From Atrichornis clamosus (taxonomy: Eukaryota > Chordata > Aves > Passeriformes > Menuridae), in contig WBMZ01010837.1 in the NCBI GenBank assembly GCA_013400975.1, positions 248,001 through 312,000 of the forward strand: DNA of 64,000 bases. The letters run 5' to 3'. The notes under the pieces were generated by a model, which worked only from the letters and a program-made list of their open reading frames with translations, ran no database searches and was not told the DNA's origin. The position numbers were made by a program, and so were the translations under genes. Position 1 is the first letter of the stretch. The number at the start of each line of letters is the position of its first letter. Shown piece by piece: positions 49,291 to 63,100 of the stretch.

Positions 49291-52200
49291 GGAACTTAGA
49301 CTCTTAATTTACTTATAGGTACTTTGACAACTAGTTTGGGTTTTGCACCCTGCACTGAATAGTCTTGGGGATGTTGAACTAAACTCTGTTTGTTGTTGTC
49401 TAATTCATGCTTTGGAAATGCGCCAACCTTGTAGGTTTCTTCCCACATAGTATGACCAACTCAGAGAAAATATACATGTTTTTCCCCCTCTTTCTGCAAA
49501 AGTCCTCCTTTGCTGAATCTGAGGAGGTTTATTCTGTAGATCTGAAGGAAGTACACTGATGGCAGTTGTTTTTTATATACATTTATGAGACTAAGTGTAA
49601 CCATTTTTTCATTGCAGTGCTGTCCTGATAGGGCAGCAGTGGCCCAAGCAGAGAGGTTTTACTTCTGTGAATGATATGCATCAGTGCTGATGTTCCTGTT
49701 GTCACCTGAGTAATACATCTGCTACAGGTCTGACCTTCTGAAACCACATTAAGGAGACAAGCATGAGCTAGGTGACTGATAATAGCTGATGCACGTGCTT
49801 CCTAGATCTGATGCTCTCTCTGCTTCATCTTTTCTTCTGTAAAGCACTAAAGCTAAAAGAAAACATGTCACTCATCTAAAAAGGATTATAAGCTTTCCTT
49901 GAAAACAGTAGTGTAATTTAAACAGGTTAGATCAATAACAGAAATATATATGTCTTCAAGCAGCATTGTGACACACTTTTTTTGTATCTAGAGTGCATTG
50001 TAAAGTAGTCAGCATACAATATCTTAACTAATACAAAAAATGACATATCAATCACTTTTATTGTGCTCCATTTTCATATGACATTTCAGCTCTTTGTTTA
50101 GATAATAATAATTGTACACAACTCTGTAGAGTTTTGTTTCTTTAGTCTACCCATGTCTAAAGCATTGTTATATTTAATAGGAGGATTTCTACTTACAATA
50201 TAATGACATTCTATGTATAATTACATTGTATGTATATCATTAGACTAACACTGTATTAGGTATTGATTGACAAGATGGGATGAAACACAGAATGAAGAAA
50301 CTTCATGGTAAATATAAATGTTTGGTTTATAGCTGCAAAGAGATTTTAAAACCTACCTTAGTTAAAAATAGTAGTTGTGAATTATGGCAATTATAGTATA
50401 ACTGATTTACTAGCTGGACTGCACCCACAGCGTGAACCTACTGTATCAAGATATGGAATTACTTATCTTTCACAGGAAAAGGTATTTATTTATCTATTAA
50501 AGAGTTTTCTATATAAGCAGTCCTGCTCCAAATGCAATACACAATTTTAAAACTATATCTTACAGAAATATGCATAAAAAGATTGAAAAGAGGAATATCT
50601 GTTACTTTCTGTTAAACCCTCACAGCTCCATGATCAATCTGTTTAGAAAAGCCTGGAAGAATAGATGGTTGAAGATAACAAGATCTTGTCTAATCAAGAG
50701 AGAAGGGAACTTCCCGACCAAAATAGATCTCAAACTACATCTACATTTGTACTTTTAACTAAAGCAATTATAAACTTTGCCTAAAAGAGAAGTTTGTTAC
50801 TTGTGATGTTAAGGTCTGGTCTGTAGCCTAACACTGAATAGGATGACGAACTAAAGTGTGTGTTACTAATATTCTATTAATTAGAATTTTTAATTGGTAA
50901 TATAGAAACAGGTTTTTAAAAAAAATCAAACACATATGAACTCTCATGAGAAAATGTTGCCACTGTTAATGGCACGGCAGTGTAAGTGCAAACATTTTTG
51001 ATTAGATTTGCCACAGTGATATCAGAGAGTGAGGGACAAGGAATCCCTCAGAAATATGTCTACTTGCAGTTTTACGGTTCCAAGTGACTGCTGCAAACTT
51101 TGCTCCAGTCATTTTACAGCTAGTGCAGCCCAAGATTCATGTATTATTTCAGGTATGTCACTTAATGAGTTTCACCAAATTCTGCTTGTTTGGGTAGTTC
51201 TGAGTGGTGTCATACACAGTGATTAAACCTGGAAGTGATAAAGCCCTGAGTTCCCTCAGCAAGGCATTAGTCCTAAAGAACTTAGATGTATGTCGAGTAA
51301 TAGAAGATTTCTTTTGGCTGAAAGTGATGCTGAACAATCCTTGAAGTAACCAGCAATCTAATGACATGCCTTGTGGTGGAAACCTTTGTCTCTATAAGTA
51401 GTGGTGATAAGTGACTAATTCTTCATACTTCTGGTTCTCTAAAATATTGCTCTTAATTTCTGTCACCTCTCTTCCATGAGGTCATCAATGTACACATTGC
51501 TCTGCTTATTGCTTAAATGAACTTGAAAATTAAGAAGCAAAAGAAAAAAGAAAACAGGGAGTTGCAAATTGTCAATATCTTGGATATGCCATGCCAGTAG
51601 TTTTCCTGAAGTTTCCCTATGTTGGCAGTGAACAAAGGAAGCTGGTGCCAGTTTACTTAGGCATAAACAAACAAGTAAACTCATGCTGACCTTGTCTTCT
51701 AAGGTTAGGGTGTGCCTCATAGGATACTTTCACTCATGAAATTATATGCTCACAGATGACCTTGTAAATGTTTATGTATTTCCCTCCATTTTTTCATTTT
51801 AGAGTTGTCCTGATTAAGTGCACTAGAATCACTATATATTAATGTGACAGCTCAAATTATGGGTAGCTTGTAGAATAAAAAAGTAGGTAAATTGGACAAA
51901 TGGGTTATATTGGAATAGCTAAATTAATTAATTTTCTCGGGAAAAGCAGAGTCTCTCTAATACTTAAATATCTAGAAGGTGATTATTTGTAAATAAATAA
52001 TGCAGAGAGAATACTTTTAATAAATGTACTTGGTCAGATTTATTATTCTCTTTGCTAGCACGTATTTTGCAATAATTTCAGCAGAATGTTCTAATCTGAC
52101 ATCTAAGCTAAATCTTCACCACTTTGCTAATCCTTCTCCTCCATTTTCTGAATTCCCACATTTCTGAGTTGGCACCTTACAGCAATGACTGCTATGGACC

Positions 52201-54837
52201 CTTTTGCATTCACAGAATAATTAAACATGGAAGTAGAACCTTACTGAAAATAATGCCAGAATGCCTCAATCTTGTTTTAAGACAGCTGCCTTGAAGGCGA
52301 AAGAAAAAGTTAATTTTATTATCTTCACAGTTCTTCTCACTTAAGATCTTTAAAGGCTGCAGGATTAGACTACTTGTATTTATGGTTTTGTGATGTGGAC
52401 TTCTGTCCATCGTGACTGGAACTCCTGCAGTAGCCTCTGCTGTCAATGCATAATGATTTAAATTGATAACAGGTATGGATGGATTTATTTTAACCTCCTA
52501 GCCTACTTGTCCAATTCCAGTTGAAGTTTTTATATTGTGAGATTTGTTTGGAGTGTTAGACTGTCCTAACAAAATCTGAATTTACAGCTAATCTGGCAAG
52601 ATTCCAATCAGCTACACTGAGGTCTAATGGAGAAAGAATGTCAAAGTGCCATATGAGGAAGGATCAACCCCTAGCTGGGACAATTAAAATATTAGGTACC
52701 TAAATAAATCATGTCTCACTTAGTACAGTTGTGTTTTCTTAAACATATATCTTTACTATGAATGGTTAAATTAATGTCAGTAAACATGGCTCTATTTGCT
52801 AAACTAGCATACAATTCTCACTAAGATTTAGTAATTTCTACACTTGGAATGTTCTGAAACACGGACCATGTTCCTGTCATGGCAAATTAGGTCAATATGC
52901 AGAAACACGGAGTCATGGGATGATGAAACTTTAAAGAATATATTATGAACTGATGTCTTTTTCATTTTATTTTTCTCTGTGACATTTAACAAATTGAATG
53001 TTAAATGTTGAGAGACACAAAAATGCTTTGTTTGATTACTAAGAAACAGGGAGAAAGAGTTCCCTCAGCTGGTGTGTAACATAGTGGTATACAGATGACC
53101 TTAATGATAGGTTTTGGAGATGCTGTTTGAGGTCCCTCATCCCCTAGGTATGTTAGAGGTTAATGTGCCATAATACAGGCTACATGATTTATTAAGTTTT
53201 TTGTGTACTTTTATGGAGTTACTTCAGGAATCTTTAATTTTGTCTTTGCAATATCCCATGAGGAATATTTAAAATCACAAGACTCTGCTAAATGAAATGC
53301 AGCCATTCTACAATTCACATACCTTAGAAGGTACCTCTCTGTCATCAGCACATATCAGTGTCTTGAGTGAACAACACTTTTTTCACATTACAAAAGATAA
53401 GAGAATTAGTAAAGTTGTGCAGAACTAATCACAGACTCAATCCCCTTCCCTACTTGCAAGGGTGAAAGTCACACTCCAGACAAAATGAGAACAAGAAAAG
53501 TTAACATATTTCACCTTTTTTTCTTAGGTGCAAAACAGAAAGGGCAAGATAAGTTTCTGCATACATCAGCAAAGATCTATAAGGTGACAAAGAGATTTGT
53601 GCAAAAACTTCTAGGGCTCCAGCCAGGGGTCTAACAGAACAGCGTGCAAACTCATGATTCAAGCACACATGTATTATATTTTAGACCAGCATTATATAAG
53701 GTATGTATTATTCAGTTCATGTCAGCAGGTCATAAACTACGGCCGTGTACCTTGTAGTGCACTCTGAAAGCTTCTTTGTTAAACATTCGGTATAATGAAG
53801 TCATTGAAAGGATTATCACAAAATGTAAATCATGCAGTCACGATGGTCTTGCTTTCCAACTAATACCAACAATATTTATAATTAGTTAACTATTGACCAC
53901 GTAACATCTCATTTATTTATAAGTAAAAATAGATATATATAATTCTATTTCTGAGACAAACATGTTTTGGGATTTGCTCACTTGGAAAGAAATTATGGAA
54001 TCTGAAATAGCAAATAGGTCTCGTAATTTATGCCCTGGCTGCTCCTAACTAGATCACACTTTTGAATTATAATTTAACTGTATGACTAATGTTATATCTG
54101 CAATACTAAATGAGACACCAGGGGCATGGGACAAGGGACTTGAAACCCTGTCTCTGTCTCAGGACTGTAATTGTTTATTTACCTCTGTGTGATTCAAACC
54201 TTGGAGCATCTGGTTATACCCCTGTGTTTGTATTATAAATTTGGGTACAGATCACTCACTGTATTTTCTTGAAGAGGTTGCTCTCCTTGTGAGTGGCAAC
54301 TGTGGTAAAAGGAGTAAACATAATTTTGATCCCTGTTTTGATCAATGCTTCAGGGATGTTTGATTTTTTAAGACAAAAAATCATTTACTGTGTAATACAT
54401 AAATAGCTTGACATATGTTTTGCAAATTCTTTTCTATAGAATAATCTGCCGTTAAATTTGACAGTAAATGAAGGAGTTAAAATGGAATAGAACTGTGGCA
54501 CTTATTGGTGAGGTCTTTTACATATGAGTATGATATTACTTGCAGTCCTGGTGACTTATTTTGTGAAGTGCATAAATTGTGTCTCCCTGTTCAACAATCC
54601 AGCTGAATGTGGTAGATCATTATCCTTGTATTCCTCCCCTTCCCCTGCCCACATTTTTTCCCCACTTCCTGTCACCTCATCAGAACTGGAGGCTCTAGCT
54701 CTGAGATGTTGTGGTACTGCAGCTGCTTCCTGTAACATGTACAGTTCAAAAGTAAGGCTTCAGGCAGCCAGGATCAAAGAACATCGTACTTGTTCATGAT
54801 GCAGGAGTTTGAGAAATAGGAAGTATGGAAACAGCAG
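49291..54837. other. AT-rich single-copy stretch
   Basis: About 5.5 kb with no recognised repeat, gene or RNA. All open frames are under 92 codons and motif-free. Confidence 0.55.
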
Positions 54838-55046
54838 AGTGGAAATGCACTGATATATGCTGGGGCCTGCCCACCTGGAAAGCAGTTTTGCAGAATAGTA
54901 CCTGGGGGTCCTGGTGGACACCAAGCTCAACATGGAGCACCCACGTGCTCTTGCCACGGGGAAGGCCAGTGGCATCCTGGATTGATTCATGTGGTTGCTG
55001 CCAGGGCAAGGGAGGGGATTCTTTCCTCAACCATTTAGTGATTCTG
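54838..55046 (+). mobile_element. internally deleted CR1 fragment
   Basis: A plus-strand CR1 piece. The frame from 54899 reads YLGVLVDTKLNMEHPRALAT and on to GILD before a stop at 54983-54985, matching the thumb region of CR1 RT that normally lies several hundred bases from the 3' end. Yet only about 45 bases further on, the DNA reads tttagtgattctgtga (55034-55046), the CR1 3' terminus. The intervening C-terminal part is missing, so the copy has both a 5' truncation and an internal deletion. Confidence 0.8.
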
Positions 55047-56417
55047 TGAAAGTCTGAGGGGTATGTAGAATGTGGGATTTAAATCTTTGTTTGGGAATGT
55101 AAGGTTAGAGAATGGTGATGCCAGGAACATCATGCTGGTGACCTGGCTTAGGAAATGAATGTGAAGGGTGATTGCTATATATGCAACTTTGAAGTGCAGT
55201 TCAGAAAAGAGTTTGATGATATCTGCTGTACTTAGATTGAACTTTCAGGTGGTGGGGATATAATTATTTCAGGAGTAGGAAGCAGCTGATTTCAAGCTTC
55301 ACACATGCTGAAAAGGTGGATTAATTTAGGTCCCCTTGTGTAAAAGAGCCATCACCCTTTATGCCTTCTTTTGAAGTGTTTCTTCTGCCTCATCCCCTCA
55401 CACGGAAGGAACTAAGTATATTTACCTCTTGGACATATGATTTGGAAATACAGAAGGCATCTTCAGTGTCTTCTATTTGCAGAGTTAGCTGCTAAACCAT
55501 GGCCAGAAATGTGATTCAATATATATTTCCTCCTTAGCAATAGCTAAAGCTTTGTCATGGATAGAATAAAGAGGCTGCCTACAGAACTTGCTGGCTGCTG
55601 TGAGGCAGCTATGTGCTCCCACTGATTTATGCTGTTATTCCCACTGAGTCTTGGCCATCTAATCCGGGACCTTGATAGCAGAAGGGAAGTCAAGCAGCTT
55701 AAAAGTTTAGGCATTACAAATCCCAGCACAGCAGTACCCAATTCATTTCATATATCTTGCCCTTAGTGTCTAACACATACATTTTATCAGCAGCTTGTAG
55801 GGCATGCAGTCAGACAATTTCCATTATGGTCAGTGAAATAGCATGGTTAAAATCCGTTGCAATGCTTTATAAATTTAAATTTAAGCATAAATGTTCTGTA
55901 ACAAGATTATTGTATCTGATCTGATGGCTGGAGAAAGCCCGCTCATTTTGTATTGTCAGCACTTGGAGCAGTCATTGATGTATTAAACTCTTACACAAGT
56001 CATGGCATCTAACTTGAACCAACGTGCAGCCGCAAGGGATTTCAGTTGAAAGAGTAGATGCAAGATACACATTTATAACAGTGAGGGCAATCAGCTTTGC
56101 AATGGATTAGTGAAAAATATGGTAAATTCCTCATCACTTGGAGTCCTTTTATCAATGTCAGGTGTCTTTCTAAAAGAAACAATCTATTTCAATAACACTT
56201 TATTAGGTTATATGCACAAATAAGGAGAAGAAATCTACAGTTTTCATGCAGAAAATTGGTTTAGATTAGCACAGTTTCCACTTCTGTTTTTAGCAATTTA
56301 CGGTATGGTTATGAAAAAAAAAATAATTGAGACAAACTACTAAATTGTTTCTCTCAAAACTACTAAAACAGGAAGTGAGCTGTGACAGGATTATCCTGAA
56401 ATTGCTGCCTTAAAAAT
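55047..56417. other. single-copy spacer between CR1 copies
   Basis: I see no recognised feature; the frames here are short and lack motifs. Confidence 0.55.
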
Positions 56418-57410
56418 CAAAGAATCATAGAATTGTTTAGATTGGAAAAGACCTCTAAGATCATTGTGTTCAACTGTTAACCGAGTACTGCCAAGTTCAG
56501 CACTAAACCATGTCCCTAAGCATCACATCTACACACCTTTTAAACACCTCCAGGGATGGGGATTGCGCCACTGCCCTTTTGATGAAGAATTTTTCCCTAA
56601 TATCCAATGTAAATCTCCCCTGGGGCAACTTGAGGACATTTCCTCTCATTCTGTCACTTGTTACCTGGGAGAAGAGATCGACCCCCACCTTGCTACAACC
56701 TCCTTTCAGGTAGTTTTAGAGAGTTATAAGGTCCCTCCTCAGCCTTCTTTTCTCCTGGCTAAACAACCCCAACTCCCTCAGCTGCTCCTGATAACACCTG
56801 TGCTCCAGACCCTTCTGTTGCCCTTCTCTGGATTTGCACCAGCACCTCAATGTCCTTCTTGTAGTGAAGGGCCCAAAACTGAACACAGAATTTGAGGTGT
56901 GGCCTCACCAATGCTGAGTACAGGGGGACAACCACTGCCCTGGCCCTGCTGGGCTCACTACAGGATACAGGCCAGGATGTCACTGGCCTTCCTGGCCACC
57001 TGGGCACACGCTGGCTCATGTTCAGCTGCTGTCAACCAGCACTCTCAGGTCCTTTTCTGCTGGGCAGCTTTTCAGCCACTCTTCCCTGTAGCACTGCCTG
57101 GGGTTGCTGTCACCCAAGTACCGGACCCGGTACCTGGCCTTGTTGAACCTCATACAATTGGCCTCAGTCCATCGATCCAACCTGTCCTGATCCCTCTGCA
57201 GAGCCTTCCTACCCTCCAACATATCAACACTCCTTCCCACCCTGTGTCATACTGAGCCCTGGGGAACACCACTTGTGACTGGCTGCCAGCTGGATATAGT
57301 TCCATTCACCACCACTTTCTGGGCTCAACCACCCAGCCAGTTTTTTAACCAGCAAACAGTACATCCATCCAAGCCATGGAACGTCAGTTTCTCAAGGAGA
57401 ACACTGATAC
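56418..57410 (-). mobile_element. CR1 LINE fragment, about 1 kb
   Basis: The longest clear CR1 copy in the window, in minus orientation. The 3' end is at the low coordinate (agaatcatagaattgtttag), and the body covers the RT palm edge, thumb and C-terminal region. The high-coordinate part (such as ccctggggaacaccacttgt near 57258) is the region antisense to the PQGS palm motif. It is 5'-truncated near 57410, where resemblance to CR1 fades. Lower divergence than the copy at 11.2 kb suggests a younger insertion. Confidence 0.95.
56503..57240 (-). pseudogene. CR1 ORF2 C-terminal relic, frameshifted
   Basis: Three successive minus-strand segments encode consecutive parts of CR1 RT: 57240-57022 ([13 protein letters not shown] and [13 protein letters not shown]), 57019-56759 ([30 protein letters not shown]) and 56688-56503 ([11 protein letters not shown], the C-terminal block). 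The first and third are in the same frame and the middle one is in another, so at least two indels of opposite net effect separate them, plus stops. No catalytic core remains in this portion. Confidence 0.9.
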
Positions 57411-59109
57411 CTCCTTGAGAAAGTCCACTTTAAATCTAAGCCAAATTCTGAAATTCCTGACTCCATGGGTGCACTGAAAACTTTTTCCTATTTGTTTATA
57501 TATTTTAAAACATTGTCATCTCTGCCTGCAAATGATGGATCTAGCACTTACCTACACATGGGATAGAATTTCCTGAAGCAAATCCCTTTTGTCAAAATGA
57601 ACTTTGCAAGTATAAACTCCATTACTTACACGTGTGAATGCTTATTACTAGACATTTGAAAGCCCCTTTCAAAATTTAGTCTGCAAATTAGCAGGACTAG
57701 TATGGCTTTCCAGATGAAATCTTCCCTTTAAAATAAATGTGATATTTTACCAGAAGTAAATGGAACCACTGATAGAAGTGGGTTGATAAGCAATATTGAG
57801 TTTGTGTAGATTTGTAGCAATTGATATTTTAACAAAATTGGAGATGCATTTTAACAGGCATTTTAGCTCGACTTGTCTAAAATAATAAATTTTGTAGGCC
57901 AACATAGACATGACACAGATATGAATCAACTTCTCCACCTTCTTGAAGCAGAGATCTCAGGCATGTACTGTACCAGTGATGGTGAAAAGGGGTTTGGATA
58001 TTACAGGAAGATGGCTGTCAAAAGGTAGCTCTTAATTCAATATCACATCAAGGGTTTTCATGCTGACAGAGAGAATATGAGATTGTTAGCCTCAGAAAAA
58101 TATCATAGAGAAATAACACAGCTCTTTTTGTTCTTTGCAACAATTAACAAATGCTGACTTCATTTGTATTGTGATTTGTTAAAATAAAGTACTGGAAATA
58201 CCTGAGTCTATTCTGAAGCAAACTATTTGGATGTATACTAATTCAGATGTAGAATATACTCCTACATCCTACTTTTTATATGAAAATTTTCCATTCATAA
58301 AAGACTGAAGAATCTGCCTGTTAAGAATTTTACTGCAAAATTCAGGTTTCAAATACTGGAGTGCAATGTGCTTCTAATGCTATACAGTATTCCACAAAAA
58401 TACACAACATTCTTTTTCATTTGTGTTGCTCATTTTAGATGGGATTCATTACTTCTATTAAAAGAACTGAAAATGAACAGGCATATATTAGCCACTGCTA
58501 GTTCTAAGAACCTAGTTTTTTATTTTGGCAAGCATAAATCTTGGATGACCTTTAGCTACTAGAAAAGGTGTAGTAAAGACCTTAATGTACCACACCTGGT
58601 AAAGGTCAGTACTGTGCCTGTTTTTAGATCCTGCATTTGCTGTTATCAAGACAAGATGCACATTAAAAACTACCTGAAAACTGCAACTGCTTTCAGTAAA
58701 ATTTGTTCTTCCTGCATTCTCCATTTAACTTGTGCAGATTCTTTAAGTTCTTTAGATTGCATCTGAATGCATCTACAACCCTTCCTGCAGCTTAGCAGTC
58801 ACTTCTCACTTGTCTCCCCTTCTCATTGCAATATCTAAGTCATATATGCATGACTGGGATGTCGTAGACTTCCAGAAGATTGCCTGATGACAGTTCTGGT
58901 GAAAAATATTTCATTAAGGAAAATGGTTGGGTCTTTGGGATGTTTCTTTGCTTTGAGACTGAGTGGTTATGACTATCACAGCTGCTTGCCAAAATATAAG
59001 AACACTGTAAAGAGTTCTCCTTGCTCATGGAATTTGGTGTCAGGAAAAGTTTTCCAGTTCTTTAAGTTAGTGAAACTATTTGGAACAGATTACATATGGG
59101 TGGTCTAGA
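57411..59109. other. AT-rich spacer
   Basis: I see no recognised gene or repeat between the two CR1 copies. Confidence 0.55.
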
Positions 59110-59232
59110 ATCCCCTTACCTGGACATTTTCAAGAATAAGTTGAAGAGACTTCTGGCAAGTATGGTCTTGACCAAGTCTTAGAGGAAAAAAAAGGACTAG
59201 ATAAAATTCTAACTCCTTCCTGTTCTGTATTT
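59110..59232 (+). mobile_element. short degraded CR1 3' fragment
   Basis: A plus-strand remnant: cctggacattttcaagaata resembles the CR1 C-terminal tract, aggactagataaaattc matches the 3'-UTR block, and ctccttcctgttctgta resembles the terminal segment. It is about 120 bp with many substitutions, from an old 5'-truncated insertion. Confidence 0.6.
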
Positions 59233-59583
59233 AATGACATTTTCCAGTCAGGATAAGTTTATTTTGTTAGCGTGATTTGGTTAGCAAGCATATGCTTTGT
59301 GGCATTTGGTAATTGCTAATAACTTTGTTTAGTGAGTTGTTGCCAAATGCCTTGTAGAAGAGGCTCATCTTTACTCCTTTACTCTTCAGGGAATAAAAAA
59401 GCTTTGACAATAATGTGTAAGATACATATTTGATAAAGGTTGTGAAATTTCACCTGGGTTATCATGTATAGAGATCAGGCCACTCAGTGAGACACAGTGT
59501 TCCTTTCTGATTTTTGCTATGATTTTGTTCTTTTTCACATCTTTGGGGATCAGGGAAGACCACGGTTACTCTCAGGTTTAATG
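59233..59583. other. spacer between convergent CR1 ends
   Basis: About 350 bp of AT-rich DNA between the 3' end of the plus-strand CR1 and the 3' end of the minus-strand CR1. I see nothing recognisable in it. Confidence 0.55.
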
Positions 59584-60140
59584 ATACAGAATCAAAGAAT
59601 GGTTGAGGTTGGAAGACAACTCTGAAGATCATCTAGTCCAACCTATGCAAGCAGGGCCAGCTAGACCTGATGTCCAGGATTGTGTACAGACAGGTTTTCA
59701 ATATGTCCAAGGATGGAGATTCCATAGCCTCTTTGGGCAACCTGTTACAGTGTTTGAATACCGCTTCAGTAGAATTTTTTCCTTTGTTCCCATCACCTCC
59801 TGTTCTTTAGTAAGTTCATGATCCAGACTTATCCTGGAGAGCCCAGAAACGGTTTCATCACCCTAGATGGTTCTCACCAGGGCTAAAGTGAAGCAAATGA
59901 TCACATACCTTAAAATACTGGCAGCACTTTTCCTAATGCAGCCCCAGGATGTCCTTGGTTCTTGCTGCACAGGGACATCTCTGGCTAATAGTCAACTTGT
60001 GCCCACCAGGACCTACAGATCCTTCTCTGCCAAGTTACTTTCCAGCTGATAGTCACTGTTATTCCAGGTGCATGGTGTTATTCCTCCCCAGTGTAAGACT
60101 TTGCATTTCCTTTTGTTGAATTTCTTGAGATTTCTTATAG
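59584..60140 (-). mobile_element. CR1 LINE fragment, older subfamily
   Basis: A minus-strand CR1 whose 3' end is at the low coordinate (agaatggttgaggttggaag). It continues with ggatggagattccatagcct (about 59713), cctaatgcagccccaggatg (about 59932) and ctgccaagttactttccagc (about 60027), an order typical of the CR1 subfamily that has a long non-coding or weakly coding 3' section in birds. It is 5'-truncated near 60140. The subfamily differs from the copies at 5.1 and 56.4 kb. Confidence 0.88.
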
Positions 60141-63100
60141 CAAAGTTTGTTATACTTTAATCATGATTAAGCTTAAGCACCTAATCCAGCTCTTGATATG
60201 TCACATTTTACTTGTGTTGTATCAGTCAGTACATAGTAAATATCACTTAATGTATTTTCTCTATATATTTAGGTAATTAAAAATGAATCAATAAAGCTGG
60301 GTTACTTCTCATTTAAATTAACTGATTCAATTTTTCTATACAGTCCAATTTTCAAGCTTAATTATAAATTTAAGTAAGTCTACCTAAGGAAGGATTAAGG
60401 AAAAATAAGGTCTCCATAGTAGGTTTCATTCCATCCACAGAAATGCATCTAAAACACATGTGTTGAGTCACTATCTGGAAATCCTATTGTTCTCAACTGA
60501 CTACAGATGGAATTTGCATGAGCAATATTTATCAACTCAGAGAAATGAGAAGCAGTCACTCTAAATGAGGGGATCTGGGGATATTGTCATTCTTATCTTA
60601 CATGGTTGAAATACACATGGATTTATCCATTAGATAACAGTCCTGTATACATGTTTAAATATTTCCCAGTCCTCACAACATAAAGTATTTAAAAAGTAAT
60701 AATTAAATAAAATGTTGTAAAAATTTATTTTACAAATATTGACAAAATGTCCCTATATTTTAAGTGCAACAGTGTTTTCCACTAAGTTTTAAATGCTCTA
60801 AAGCAAAATTTCATGATTTTGTCTGGCCTTAAACAATAAAACATATTTTCTTCAAAGTATCATCTAAATTATTGTCCGTACTAGTTTCCAAAGATTGATC
60901 CATTTCTGCCCTACAAGAAGGTAATAAAGAATCAAGTTGCATCTGGTTTGATTTCCCTGTAATGAAACAGCCAATTGTCCCATGTCAGAAAAGATCTACT
61001 GTAGGTATTCTTCTGGGATTTACCTGGCTTTTGCCAGTCAATAAAGAAATAAGATCTAACATTTCATTTATAAAACATGAATTCCTCTGGGTTAGAAGCA
61101 TCAAGAATGATAATAGGTTTTTACTCTTACATACAGAATATTTTAGCAAGATTTTTTTGCCATCTACCATTAAGAAAACAAAAATTACTGTCCTTTGTGA
61201 TTTTTTGACTGGCATACTTATTTTACAATACAACAAGATAATTTTCTGCAGTGTGTTGCTTACAAATGCTGAACTGAATTTATGAGGGAAGAGTTAAATA
61301 AAATTATTGTAAGAAGCACCACAAGTGAGATGAAGAATATTCCAGTTTGCAATAAAGGGGGTTTGAATGTACAAATTACCATATTGTAACAAATTCCTCA
61401 AGGTACAATTTTTATTTTTCATTTATTTATCTTCCATGAATACTTCAACATTTGATTTGACTCAGCTTTTCCCTTGTCTTTGTCTATTGCCTCAGTTGTA
61501 TGAGTTTTTTTAAATTTGACTGCACCATTCCTTATCCAGATCAAGCTTCTGATCAGAGGTATTTCCATTCAGCATTTGGATGAAAAAATAAGAAGAAATT
61601 ACTCCTTCTGCTTGAAAGATATTACAGCTGCTTTCCTGTAATACTTCTGTCTGCAGAGAATAAAATCCAAAATCAGAAGTGTTAAAATGGTATTAGTCCT
61701 AGAAGAAGCACATACTCTAAACTGAGCTATTAAAGGGTTTGTTCCCTCCCTCTACACCGGCTGCTCAACCTAGTGCTTTGTTTGTCCCTTATATTCTCTG
61801 GTTCCTTCTAAACTTCTAAGCCTCTCTTGTCTTAGTACCCTGAGTGACCCCATGCCAACAAGATATCTCCCAGATACCCCTGTCTTCTTTCACTTCAACG
61901 CTTGTTAGGTTCTTTGCTCTTGCAATACTCCAGAGACACTATTCCCCTCCTTTCTCCAGTTCCATCTCTACTCTGCAAACTGGGCAGGGAGGGTCGTGGG
62001 CTATTCTGCCAGATGAACTGAGTTATGCAAATGCTGACTGACTGGCAGACCCATCTGGTCTGTTGCCCTGCCTGTCTCTTGGCTCCCAACTGCCAGGCGG
62101 ACCAAAAACTCCTCTGCCCCTTGACAGGTCAGAAAAAAAGCTAGTGCTGTGTGACAGTCTCAACCTGTTTGCAGAAATGTGCTGCTGTGTGCGGCAAAGC
62201 CTTGATCCCCCCTACTCATCTTGGTATTTGTTTTCTCTGCAAGAGCAGTGAAACCCCTTCCTGTGTTCCTGGGGTCCAAGAAGCAGAAGGGTGCTGGCAT
62301 GTTTTAGTCAAAAGAAAGCCTAGGGTACTTGCTTCTGAATTTTCTTGGTTTAATATAGTCTGTGCCACTCAGTGGCTGTATATTAAAGTCTTGGCTCTAG
62401 CTGAGAGGAATTCAGGTAGGTTAATTAATTAAACACTTTCATACTGGGGGTTACAAGACCTTTCATGTCTTATATTCAGGTCCACAGGAAACATACAAAT
62501 GATGCAATCCTCTGGCATAATACATCATCCCTCTTTGCCTCTGTGACTGCCTTTATGCATGGCCCCAGACTGGATTTTTAATATTTCTGAAACTTCTTGC
62601 TGTTCAAACAACGTTCATGAGGTACTTTGACAATTTTTAATCTTAGTCTTTGAAAAACAACTTGTAGTTTTTACATAGCTTCATCTCTGACCTACCTTCC
62701 ATATCTTTACCCAAGGCATGAAAAGCTATCATCATCCAAGAAACGTCAGTTGAGAATAAATCCCCTAGCAGGAAGAAAATCCCTTCCTAGTGCTCTTCTG
62801 TATGCAGTATTCTTTCTTTGACACCTCTTTTTTAAAAATAAAAACAGATGATATCTAAATTGATGAAGCAAATATATCTACATCTAAATTACATTGAAGA
62901 TTACACCAACTCAGTGCACCACCCTTATTAGCTGTTTTCAAGAAGTTTTGAAGTGGCAAGTTTTAAAAATTCCCAAGAACAATGCTCCAGACATTCATAT
63001 GTCAGTGACGAGCTCTGAACTAGTACACTGGCATTGCAAATCTCCTCACTTCATGTGTTCCTTCTTGCTCAACGTGACATCACACTCACTGAGAAATAAA

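Noticed and set aside
56464..56895. Longest open frame in the window, 143 codons, plus strand
   Set aside because: It lies wholly on the antisense strand of the CR1 copy at 56418-57410.
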